The notes under the pieces: model-generated
Database searches by the model: none
Told to the model about the DNA's origin: nothing
The model's input: only the letters and a program-made list of their open reading frames with translations
Shown: positions 6,269 to 12,288 of the stretch, one piece after another
Layout: each line of letters starts with the position of its first letter
Position numbering within the stretch: position 1 is the first letter of the stretch
Made by a program: the position numbers and the translations under genes
From: Tepidisphaeraceae bacterium
Lineage (GTDB): Bacteria > Planctomycetota > Phycisphaerae > Tepidisphaerales > Tepidisphaeraceae
NCBI GenBank assembly: GCA_025450555.1
Contig: JANWHF010000207.1
Coordinates: forward strand, 1 to 12,288
Length of the DNA stretch: 12,288 nt
Reading direction: 5' to 3'

Positions 6269-6300
6269 CCGAACTCCTATGAATCGGATCGTCCGACCGC

Positions 6301-6306
6301 TATACT
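6301..6306 (+). promoter_or_regulatory. Possible -10 box for amt
   Basis: TATACT matches 5 of 6 positions of the -10 consensus, 203 bases before the amt start. No good -35 lies at the right distance (TATGAA at 17 bases), and I found no sigma-54 box (TGGCAC-N5-TTGC) in the gap. It is weak support for a promoter with a long leader. Confidence 0.2.
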
Positions 6307-6508
6307 CGCTGCCGGTTCGATTCCATACCGACCGCGTCGGCTCCGGCAATATCTCTCGGCGGAGGGGTAAGACGGGCATCGCGGGGATAGAACTGATGTC
6401 TGGGAAGATGGGCTACCGAACCCGCTATTCCCGCAGTAAAGCAACCGCGCATTTGAGTTTTCGAGTCCCGGCCCTGTTGGCTGAACGCCGGGCGTGGAGG
6501 AAACAGTG

Positions 6509-7999
6509 ATGGTGCGCGCACATCGTGCGTTAGGAAAAGTGTCGATTTGGTTCATCGTGCTGGCGAGCCTGGCGCTGCTGGCGGCGGTCGCGCCATCCCA
6601 TGCATCGGCAAGCGAGACGGTCGGCACCCAGCCCACGTCGTATGCCGTCGAGGTCTCCGCTGATCAGAGCAAGCTCAATGCCGGCGACACCGCCTGGATG
6701 CTCACCAGCGCGGCTCTTGTGCTCATGATGACCGGCCCGGGCCTGGCCCTTTTCTATTCAGGGCTGGTGCGCAGAAAAAATGTCCTGGCCACGATGATGC
6801 AGAGCTTCATCCTCATGGCTGTTGTGAGCGTCCTCTGGGCCATCGTCGGCTACAGCCTGGCGTTCGATTTTGGAAATCCGGTGATCGGTGGGTTCCACTT
6901 CGCTTTCCTTCGCGATGTGGTGCTGTTCAGGAATGGCGGAGCGGTCGCCGGCTGCGAATATGCTCCGACCATCCCGCATTCGACGTGGATGGCCTATCAG
7001 ATGATGTTCGCGGTGATCACGCCGGCACTCATCTGCGGCGCTTATGCCGAGCGAATGAAATTCAGCGCGATGCTGCTGTTTTCCAGCCTCTGGCTTCTGG
7101 GCGTTTATTGCCCGATGGCTCACATGGTCTGGGGCAAGGGCGGCCTGTTTAACATCGGCGTCGGCAATGTGTCGGCCGGCAGGTTCGCGGCGCTGGACTT
7201 CGCGGGCGGCACCGTCGTTCACATCAGCTCCGGCATATCAGCACTGATGTGCGCGCTGGTGCTGGGCAAACGGCGTGGATACGGACATGTTCCGATGCCG
7301 CCTCATAGCGTGGTGCTGAGCGTGATCGGCGCAGCACTACTGTGGGTGGGCTGGTTTGGATTCAATGGCGGAAGTGCGCTGGCCGCCAATGGCCTGGCCA
7401 GCAGCGCCTTTGTTGCGACTCACCTGGCTGCCGCGACCGGCACGCTCGGATGGATGATCGTCGAGTGGATGAAGACCGGAAAGCCCACGGTGCTCGGCGC
7501 AATCTCCGGCGCTGTGGCTGGGTTGGTCGTCATCACGCCCGCCAGCGGATTTACCACGCCGATGTATGCCATCGTCATGGGCTTCATCGCCGGCTTCGTC
7601 TGCTTCTTCTCGGCAACCATGCTCAAACATTTCTTCGGTTATGACGATTCGCTCGATGCCTTTGGCGTGCATGGAGTCGGCGGCACAGTGGGTGCGCTGC
7701 TCACTGGAATCTTCGCTGTTAAGGCCATCAATCCCGCCGGCGCCGATGGCAGCGTTCATCAGCTTCTAAGCCAGTTTCTGGCGGTTCTTCTTACATGGGG
7801 CATCGCGTCGGTCGGGTCGGTTGTGCTGCTCTATGTCACCAGCTTCCTTTGCGGCGGACTTCGCGTCCGCGAGTCGGAGGAGTACGAAGGCCTCGACATC
7901 ACGCAGCATGGCGAGAGCGGCTACAACTTCGAGGAAGCCTTCCCCGGCACGGTCATCGATGACGAAGGAAAGCCGGAGCGACGCGCGATGGCACATTGA
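6509..7999 (+). CDS. amt: Ammonium transporter, Amt family
   Basis: This 496-residue inner-membrane channel conducts ammonium. I chose ATG 6509 because GGAGG (6496-6500) stands eight bases before it; a GTG at 6494 would put that site inside the gene. Residues 1-35 look like a cleavable signal peptide (IWFIVLASLALLAAVAPSHASA), followed by about eleven membrane segments. Family hallmarks are present: DFAGGTVVHISSG with the substrate-associated aspartate D230 and first pore histidine H238, and DAFGVHGVGGTVG with the second pore histidine H388. The cytoplasmic tail RESEEYEGLDITQHGESGYNFEE is the conserved segment through which Amt is gated by a PII protein (GlnK). No glnK/glnB gene is next to it in this window, although amt and glnK are often paired. 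The length is slightly above the usual 400-450, mainly from the N-terminal extension. The stop touches the stop of truB. Confidence 0.96.
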   Translation: MVRAHRALGKVSIWFIVLASLALLAAVAPSHASASETVGTQPTSYAVEVSADQSKLNAGDTAWMLTSAALVLMMTGPGLALFYSGLVRRKNVLATMMQSFILMAVVSVLWAIVGYSLAFDFGNPVIGGFHFAFLRDVVLFRNGGAVAGCEYAPTIPHSTWMAYQMMFAVITPALICGAYAERMKFSAMLLFSSLWLLGVYCPMAHMVWGKGGLFNIGVGNVSAGRFAALDFAGGTVVHISSGISALMCALVLGKRRGYGHVPMPPHSVVLSVIGAALLWVGWFGFNGGSALAANGLASSAFVATHLAAATGTLGWMIVEWMKTGKPTVLGAISGAVAGLVVITPASGFTTPMYAIVMGFIAGFVCFFSATMLKHFFGYDDSLDAFGVHGVGGTVGALLTGIFAVKAINPAGADGSVHQLLSQFLAVLLTWGIASVGSVVLLYVTSFLCGGLRVRESEEYEGLDITQHGESGYNFEEAFPGTVIDDEGKPERRAMAH

Positions 8000-8680
8000 T
8001 TATGGAATGGGCATAAGAGATGCCGCGATCTGCCCGGGCGCTGCCAGCGCTTCGAGCGTCGCGGCACCTTTTACATCAAATGCTCCGATTCGCGTGCGAC
8101 GAAGCGCCGTGAGATAAGCGCCTGTCGCCAGCTTTTCGCCCAAGTCGCGCGCGATGGCGCGAATGTAGGTTCCGCGGCCGCAGTCGATACTCAGGCGCAG
8201 TATCGGCCAGGAATATTCGAGAAGTCCGATGGAATACACCTGGACCTGACGTGGCTCCAGCTCGACAGCAGCACCTTCGCGCGTCAAGTCATAGGCGCGC
8301 CGTCCACCAACTTTGATGGCGCTGTAGGCCGGGGGGCGTTGCATGATCGGACCGACAAAAGCCGGCAGAGCATCCTCAATTTGCTGAGCAGAAGGAGGCC
8401 GAATCGAATCGGCAAACGGAATTTCTTCTGACTCCGGATCGAACGTCGGCGTGGTAAAGCCAAGCTTCAGCGTGCATTCATACTGCTTTGGCGCATCCAT
8501 TAACTTTTCACAAGCCTTTGTGGCCTTTCCAATCAGAAGCAGCAACACGCCCGTCGCAAAAGGATCGAGCGTCCCGGCGTGGCCAATCTTGATGCCGCGC
8601 GGAAGCAGCCGCTTGACGCGGTCCACCGCTCGGGCAGAGGTCAGGCCGGCGGGTTTGTCGAGATTGATGATGCCGTCCAT
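8000..8680 (-). CDS. truB: tRNA pseudouridine-55 synthase TruB
   Basis: TruB isomerises U55 to pseudouridine in the T loop of tRNAs. The 226-residue protein begins MDGIINLDKPAGLTS and contains GHAGTLDPFATGVL, with catalytic aspartate D39. Further family blocks are QRPPAYSAIKVGGRRAYDLTREG and the substrate-pocket motif CGRGTYIRAIARDLGE. It stops shortly after the catalytic core, so the C-terminal PUA-like domain of E. coli TruB (about 314 residues) is missing; short forms occur in many bacteria. It is not next to rbfA, infB or rpsO, its common partners, and appears to be a single-gene unit. The ATG at 8680 has only a weak upstream GAGAT. The TAA directly abuts the amt stop codon on the other strand, so transcripts from the two genes must overlap at their 3' ends unless stopped inside a gene. 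Confidence 0.95.
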   Translation of the reverse strand: MDGIINLDKPAGLTSARAVDRVKRLLPRGIKIGHAGTLDPFATGVLLLLIGKATKACEKLMDAPKQYECTLKLGFTTPTFDPESEEIPFADSIRPPSAQQIEDALPAFVGPIMQRPPAYSAIKVGGRRAYDLTREGAAVELEPRQVQVYSIGLLEYSWPILRLSIDCGRGTYIRAIARDLGEKLATGAYLTALRRTRIGAFDVKGAATLEALAAPGQIAASLMPIP

Positions 8681-8717
8681 GCGATGGAAATCTCGTGCCA
8701 GTGCAGATTCTGAAGCA

Positions 8718-8729
8718 GCCCAATTGGGC
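8718..8729. promoter_or_regulatory. 12-bp perfect palindrome, possible operator
   Basis: GCCCAATTGGGC is a perfect 12-bp palindrome, extended by AGC (8714-8716) and GCT (8730-8732) with one unpaired A. It sits at the predicted transcription start of truB, just after its candidate -10, a common place for a repressor site. No regulator is indicated. Confidence 0.3.
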
Positions 8730-8732
8730 GCT

Positions 8733-8761
8733 GTTATAGACCGCGCCTACAATCTTGTCGT
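8733..8761 (-). promoter_or_regulatory. Candidate truB promoter
   Basis: On the minus strand ACGACA (8761-8756, 4 of 6) is followed after exactly 17 bases by TATAAC (8738-8733, 5 of 6). A start near 8726 gives a leader of about 45 bases before the truB ATG. Confidence 0.45.
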
Positions 8762-8786
8762 TCCATTTGATCGCAAGATACGCTAC

Positions 8787-8792
8787 TATAAT
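8787..8792 (+). promoter_or_regulatory. Perfect -10 box before the repeat-protein gene
   Basis: TATAAT is a perfect -10 hexamer 62 bases before the chosen start at 8855. TTGATC (8767-8772) resembles a -35 but only 14 bases separate the two, so the -35 is poor and an activator may be needed. It is arranged divergently from the candidate truB promoter. Confidence 0.4.
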
Positions 8793-8854
8793 GATTGGAG
8801 CGATGGGGATTTTGTCCGGCAGGGGGAAGGCGAGTTCAAAATCCAAAGGGCCTT

Positions 8855-9604
8855 ATGGTCTGGGACAAGCCACAGATCCTCAAAGCACTCAAAAAGCTTC
8901 ACAAAGACGGCGACGATCTTTCCTACAACGCACTGGCGGCGCGACAGCAGTCGCTGGTGTCGGCGTCGGCCTATCACTTTGGCTCTTATCGCAGCGCGGT
9001 GGAGAAAGCCGGAATTCCTTATGCCGAAGTGGTTCGCCGGCCGCGCTGGACCAAGGCGGCCATCATCAAGTTGATTAAGGAAGCCAAGCGCCGCGACGAT
9101 GATTTGCACTGGTCTGCCGTCACCAAGCGGCGCGACGAACTCGGCAAAGCCGCTTTTGCCTCGCTTCAACCCCGGCTTTTTGGAAGCTGGGACCGGGCGT
9201 TAACCGCGTCAGGCCTGGACGCGGATGAGGTGAATCGATACCACAAGTGGGACAAGGATTCGATCGTTTCCGAGCTGCGCAGTCGAAGTCGCGATCATGA
9301 GCCGCTCAACAGCGGCGCGCTGCAGCAGGAAGAGCCGGGCCTTCACGCGGCGGCAGTACGCCATTTTGGTTCATATGATGCCGCGCTTCGCGCCGCCAAA
9401 CTCGATCCGGACAAGCTCCGGCAGCGCCGGGCATGGTCCAAGCAGCGCGTGCGCGACGATCTCAAAAAAGCAGGACGCGACGGGCAGCATTTGTCCGACT
9501 CGGCCGTGCGTCGTCATGATCCAGCACTCTATGGCGCTGCGGTTCGCCTTTTTGGCAGCTTCACCGCCGCCCGAGCCGCGGCTGGTATCAAGTGGAAGCG
9601 ATAA
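8855..9604 (+). CDS. Four-repeat protein of the homing-endonuclease-associated repeat type (HNH_repeat)
   Basis: From ATG 8855 (AAAGGG four bases upstream) the protein has 249 residues made almost wholly of four tandem copies of one module. Each runs W-[DTS]-K-x6-L ... F-G-S-[YWF]-x-x-A ... A-G/K-[LI]. The tryptophans are at 3, 65, 132 and 194 and the FGS motifs start at 42, 109, 171 and 233. The W-to-F distance is 39, 44, 39 and 39, so the second copy has a five-residue insertion. This matches the helical homing-endonuclease-associated repeat (Pfam HNH_repeat), thought to bind DNA and often found beside HNH nuclease domains. No HNH motif or other catalytic domain is present, so I infer a DNA-binding protein and not a nuclease. 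It is strongly basic (many K and R). The next gene starts three bases after its stop, implying one operon. Confidence 0.8.
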   Translation: MVWDKPQILKALKKLHKDGDDLSYNALAARQQSLVSASAYHFGSYRSAVEKAGIPYAEVVRRPRWTKAAIIKLIKEAKRRDDDLHWSAVTKRRDELGKAAFASLQPRLFGSWDRALTASGLDADEVNRYHKWDKDSIVSELRSRSRDHEPLNSGALQQEEPGLHAAAVRHFGSYDAALRAAKLDPDKLRQRRAWSKQRVRDDLKKAGRDGQHLSDSAVRRHDPALYGAAVRLFGSFTAARAAAGIKWKR

Positions 9605-9607
9605 TTT

Positions 9608-10453
9608 GTGAAGCTCGCCTTTTCCACCAACGCCTATACCCATTTCTCTTTGCTCGAAGCGCTTGAAGGGATCAAGCGCGCCGGCTTTGAAGCGGTCGAA
9701 ATCCTGGCGGATGTGCCGCATGCCTACCCGCCTCAAATCACACCGAAGCTGACCTCAGAAATCGTTGCGACACTCGATCGACTTGGCCTTTCGGCAAGCA
9801 ACATCAATTGCAATTGTTCATTTGGCTACTGGAAGCACGCGCCGCCTGAGCCGTATTTCGAGCCGAGCCTTATCAGCCCTAATCCGCAACATCGCGCTGA
9901 CAGATCGGCGATGATTCTCAAAGCGCTCGATTTCGCACGGGAAATCGGCGCAGCCAATATCAGCATCACCAGTGGCCGGACGCTGGGCGGCATGCCTCCG
10001 AGTCAGGCTGCAAAACAATTTGCCGAGTCCATCAAACCGATTCTCGACAAGGCCGATTCAACGGGCGTAAACGTCGGCATCGAATGCGAGCCGGGCCTGT
10101 TTCTGGAATATGTTGCGGAGCTGCGCGAATGGATCGATCGGCTGAATCATCCGCGATTCGGCGCTAATCTCGATATTGGCCATAGCGTTGTTGCCGGTGA
10201 GTCGATCCCCCAGGTAGTGAATCTCCTCGCCGGCAAGATCTGGAATATGCATGTCGAGGACCTGCCAGGCCGAAAGCACTATCACATGATCCCGGGGGAA
10301 GGGACGTTGGACTGGTCGGCACTGCGAAGCGCGCTTCATGAAATCCACTATGACCGCTATCTCACCGTCGAGCTTTACACGCACACCCAGCAGCCACAGG
10401 AGGCTGCCGACAAAAGCTTTGCATTCTTAAGCCGCTTCTTTAACCAAGCCTGA
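9608..10453 (+). CDS. Xylose-isomerase-like TIM-barrel protein (sugar phosphate isomerase/epimerase family)
   Basis: This 281-residue soluble protein starts with GTG three bases after the preceding stop; GGAAG about ten bases upstream, within the previous gene, can serve as ribosome binding site. MKLAFSTNAYTHFSLLEALEGIKRAGFEAVEI is the typical first barrel strand and helix of the AP-endonuclease-2 / xylose-isomerase-like superfamily. Expected metal-site residues are present: E159 (VGIEC), D189 with H192 (NLDIGHS), H215 (MHVED) and E255 (LTVELY), and GEGTLDW near 230-236 is a frequent family motif. Members isomerise or epimerise small sugars or act as dehydratases on a divalent metal. The substrate cannot be told from sequence. 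Residues 64-90 (INCNCSFGYWKHAPPEPYFEP) form an active-site loop unlike the best-known members I can recall. Its operon partner is a putative DNA-binding protein, an odd match. Confidence 0.85.
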   Translation: MKLAFSTNAYTHFSLLEALEGIKRAGFEAVEILADVPHAYPPQITPKLTSEIVATLDRLGLSASNINCNCSFGYWKHAPPEPYFEPSLISPNPQHRADRSAMILKALDFAREIGAANISITSGRTLGGMPPSQAAKQFAESIKPILDKADSTGVNVGIECEPGLFLEYVAELREWIDRLNHPRFGANLDIGHSVVAGESIPQVVNLLAGKIWNMHVEDLPGRKHYHMIPGEGTLDWSALRSALHEIHYDRYLTVELYTHTQQPQEAADKSFAFLSRFFNQA

Positions 10454-10477
10454 TGCACAAGCTGGGCTTTCTGATTC

Positions 10478-10506
10478 TTTACACCCCGCGCCGCCAGGCG
10501 TATAGT
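10478..10506 (+). promoter_or_regulatory. Promoter of the receiver-only response regulator
   Basis: TTTACA (10478-10483, 5 of 6) and TATAGT (10501-10506, 5 of 6) are separated by exactly 17 bases, the best promoter match in the window. A start near 10513 gives a leader of about 47 bases with AGGAG before the ATG. It makes the regulator independent of the upstream TIM-barrel gene. Confidence 0.65.
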
Positions 10507-10559
10507 CGGCGCGAGCGTGGCGGGGCTGGTTTTTCCCGTTGCGCAGGAGCATCCGCATC

Positions 10560-11054
10560 ATGGCAGAGCAAGATTCCCCGGCTGCTTCACCGCCGAACAA
10601 CGAATCATTTTTGCCGCAGTCCACCGTCCTGATCGTGGATGACAACCCGCAGAACGTCGAGCTGCTCCAGGCCTTTCTCGAATCACTGCCGATCAACATC
10701 GCCACAGCCAGTGACGGACTCGAAGCGCTGCGGAAGATCGAGCAGCAACCACCCGACCTGATCCTGCTGGACATCATGATGCCCCATATGAGCGGCTTCC
10801 AGGTTTGTAAGCGAATTAAGGGCGATGCGAAAACGAAAGACATCCAGGTGCTGATGGTGACCGCTCTCAACGAACTGGGCGACATCGAGCGCGCCACCGA
10901 ATGCGGCACCGACGATTTTGTCAGCAAGCCGGTGAATAAATTCGAGCTGCTGACGCGGGTGAAGAGTCTTTTGCGCGTTCGGCACCTGAAGACTGAATTG
11001 GAACGGGCACTGACATACCTTCATGAAATCGAGCAGGACGAAGAGGTTCTGTAG
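10560..11054 (+). CDS. Receiver-only response regulator
   Basis: The chosen ATG at 10560 is preceded by AGGAG (10545-10549) ten bases upstream; a longer frame would begin before it. The 164-residue protein has a proline/serine-rich N-terminal tail (1-21), then a complete receiver domain: D27 and D28 (VLIVDDNPQNVELL), phospho-acceptor D71 (ILLDIMMPHMSGF), T101 and K123 (FVSKPVNKFELL). After residue 140 an amphipathic helix (RHLKTELERALTYLHEIEQ) probably forms a coiled coil, and no output domain follows. The sequence resembles the first receiver of PleD-like or multi-component systems, where a free receiver signals by protein contact. No kinase gene is adjacent, so its partner is encoded elsewhere. 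Control of motility, adhesion or a phosphorelay is possible, but nothing here decides. Confidence 0.92.
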   Translation: MAEQDSPAASPPNNESFLPQSTVLIVDDNPQNVELLQAFLESLPINIATASDGLEALRKIEQQPPDLILLDIMMPHMSGFQVCKRIKGDAKTKDIQVLMVTALNELGDIERATECGTDDFVSKPVNKFELLTRVKSLLRVRHLKTELERALTYLHEIEQDEEVL

Positions 11055-11140
11055 TTGCGCCGCAGCACCCGCTTTGAATGCTCTTGAGATTGGCTCGCTG
11101 AACGCTTGATAGGACAAATCTGATCTGAACGGAGTAAGCC

Positions 11141-12288
11141 ATGAAATCTCGGTTTGTGCTGGCTCTGGTGGCTTCATTTGCTTTTTTGGGATGCTCGCCT
11201 CAATCAAGCCCGCCCGCGCCGTCTGTCCCTCCCGCGCAGGCCGGCAACTCGCACAATCAGATGAGCAGCGCGGTCCAATCCGGTGGAATAGCGGCTGAGG
11301 CCGAATCCCCGGCACCGCAAACCCAGGCATCGATCTCGAAGAGCGAAGCCCCGAAAGCCGATAAACCCGATCCGCGCGCCGATTATGGAGCCGAATCCTA
11401 TCGGCTGGTCGATCAGCGGGATGAGATCATCTCCGTTTTGAAAAACGGCATGACCGTCATCGCCAGGCGCATGTCATCCCCGGTGGTTTCAGTACGCGGC
11501 GTGACGATGGCGGGCGGCGTTTATGAAGGACGCTGGCTGGGCGGGGGGCTGAGCCATCTGCTTGAGCATCTCGTGGCTGGTGGCAGCAGCGAACGCCGAA
11601 CCGAAGCCCAAAACCGCGATCTGCTTCAGAAGATCGGCAACAACTCCAACGCCGCCACCTATCCCGATCACACCGAGTTTTTCATCAACACCACCAAGGC
11701 CCACATGGCCGAGGCGGTGGATCTGGTCACCGGCTGGATGCTGGGAGCCAAGATCACCGAAGCCGAATTCGAGCGCGAGCGCGAAGTCGTGCAGCGCGAG
11801 CTGGAGATGCGCGAAGGCGAGCCTGACACCCCGCTGTCTCAAATGGCCGACCTGAACCGCTATCGCGTCAGCCCGGCGCGCGTGCCGGTCATCGGATATC
11901 AGGCCGTCATCAAGCGGCTGACGCGCGACGACGTCTACACCTATTACAAGATGGCCTACCAGCCCAACAACATGATCTTTACCGTTGTGGGTGACCTGGA
12001 ACCACAGAAGATGCTCGAGGCGGTGCAGAAATATGTGGCCGATGCGCCGCCAGGACGGGCTTTTTCGCACAATATTGAAGCCGAGCCCAATGTCCTGACG
12101 CCGCGCACAATCGCCGCGACTTTTCCCAAGCTCGGGCAGGCGCGCATGATCATCGGGTATCCGTCGGTGTCGATGTATGATCCGGACCTGTATGCCATGG
12201 ACCTCCTGGCCACGGCCGTCGGCGGGGGCGAGAGTTCGTTGCTTACTGAAGAATTGCGCGATAAGCAGCAATTGGTCAGCAGCGTCGA
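11141..12288 (+). CDS. Lipoprotein M16-family zinc metallopeptidase (N-terminal part, runs off the window)
   Basis: ATG 11141 has GGAG six bases upstream. The 382 visible residues begin with a lipoprotein signal (MKSRFVLALVASFAFLGC, lipid-anchored cysteine C18), then a proline/alanine/serine/glutamine-rich linker (about 19-85) and an M16 domain starting near VLKNGMTVIARR. The inverted zinc motif HLLEH lies at 139-143 (zinc ligands H139 and H143, catalytic base E142). The third ligand E220 lies exactly 76 residues after H143, as in pitrilysin. EREREVVQRELEM and later YQPNNMIFTVVGDLEPQKM are standard family blocks, and the visible tail enters the M16_C domain. Members degrade peptides or process proteins; this one should be tethered to a membrane facing the periplasm. 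In many bacteria two M16 genes lie in tandem and form a heterodimer, so a second copy may follow. The stop is outside the window. Confidence 0.93.
   Translation, partial: MKSRFVLALVASFAFLGCSPQSSPPAPSVPPAQAGNSHNQMSSAVQSGGIAAEAESPAPQTQASISKSEAPKADKPDPRADYGAESYRLVDQRDEIISVLKNGMTVIARRMSSPVVSVRGVTMAGGVYEGRWLGGGLSHLLEHLVAGGSSERRTEAQNRDLLQKIGNNSNAATYPDHTEFFINTTKAHMAEAVDLVTGWMLGAKITEAEFEREREVVQRELEMREGEPDTPLSQMADLNRYRVSPARVPVIGYQAVIKRLTRDDVYTYYKMAYQPNNMIFTVVGDLEPQKMLEAVQKYVADAPPGRAFSHNIEAEPNVLTPRTIAATFPKLGQARMIIGYPSVSMYDPDLYAMDLLATAVGGGESSLLTEELRDKQQLVSSV

Larger units (their letters stand above)
5991..6508. other. 518-bp divergent gap between pilin-like gene and amt
   Basis: Apart from the mini-frame at 5990-6016, I see no convincing gene here. 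The gap holds a candidate minus-strand promoter (6097-6126), a 94-bp inverted-repeat element (6175-6268), an isolated TATACT (6301-6306) and a small hairpin (CCGAC, 6328-6332, with GTCGG, 6336-6340). A 76-codon plus frame (6279-6509) ends in a TGATG overlap with amt but has no ribosome binding site and an arginine-rich, non-protein-like composition. Confidence 0.55.

Noticed and set aside
6309..6327. tRNA T-loop-like sequence GGTTCGATTCC
   Set aside because: The flanking bases do not form the T stem and no acceptor or anticodon stems can be drawn upstream, so this is a chance match.
6279..6509. 76-codon plus frame ending in a TGATG overlap with the amt start
   Set aside because: It has no ribosome binding site, arginine-rich protein-unlike composition and covers the possible amt -10 box.
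7337..7759. 140-codon minus frame opposite amt
   Set aside because: The amt frame has complete pore motifs, and the antisense frame is a by-product of GC-biased third positions.
11084..11112. TTGAGA with a downstream TGATAG before the M16 gene as a promoter
   Set aside because: The -10 part matches only two of six positions; the M16 gene may be read from the upstream regulator promoter or from a site I cannot see.
1..12288. CRISPR array, prophage, or complete insertion sequence
   Set aside because: I see no regularly spaced long repeats, phage structural genes, transposase or integrase frames anywhere in the window.

Overview
The window looks like a piece of a Planctomycetota chromosome, probably of the Phycisphaerae type. 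I base this on moderately high GC, on a type IV pilin-like protein with an AFTLPELLVV methylation motif, a CPAD motif and a late H-X10-DG motif (a style common in that phylum), and on a protein built from tandem homing-endonuclease-associated repeats. This is a judgement from protein style; no marker gene is present to prove it.

Layout. Positions 1-119 hold the 3' end of a gene resembling the C-terminus of a MazE/AbrB-type antitoxin. Positions 120-713 contain no convincing gene but do contain a promoter-like sequence, short direct repeats, several hairpins and four GTTGCA units at exact 10-bp spacing. On the minus strand follow an ABC-F ATPase of the Uup type (714-2519) and a compact four-gene cluster transcribed right to left: pilin-like protein (5376-5990), OmpR-type response regulator (4672-5349), sensor histidine kinase (3288-4682) and a small membrane-anchored beta-rich protein of unknown function (2689-3291). 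The last three overlap one another by a few bases, so the cluster is very probably one operon linking a surface or secreted protein to a two-component system.

The divergent gap 5991-6508 carries a 94-bp inverted-repeat element that could fold as an outer stem with three hairpins. Rightwards come an ammonium transporter (6509-7999, plus) and tRNA pseudouridine-55 synthase truB (8000-8680, minus), which meet tail to tail with no base between their stop codons. A gap with candidate divergent promoters separates truB from a plus-strand pair: a four-repeat HNH_repeat-type protein (8855-9604) and a xylose-isomerase-like TIM-barrel protein (9608-10453), 3 bp apart. A receiver-only response regulator with its own good promoter (10560-11054) and a lipoprotein M16 zinc peptidase (11141 to the window end, truncated) complete the window.

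Most genes are recognisable housekeeping or signalling functions. The parts that invite a second look are the pilin/two-component/beta-protein operon, the repeat-protein/TIM-barrel pair, and the two gene-poor gaps with repeats.
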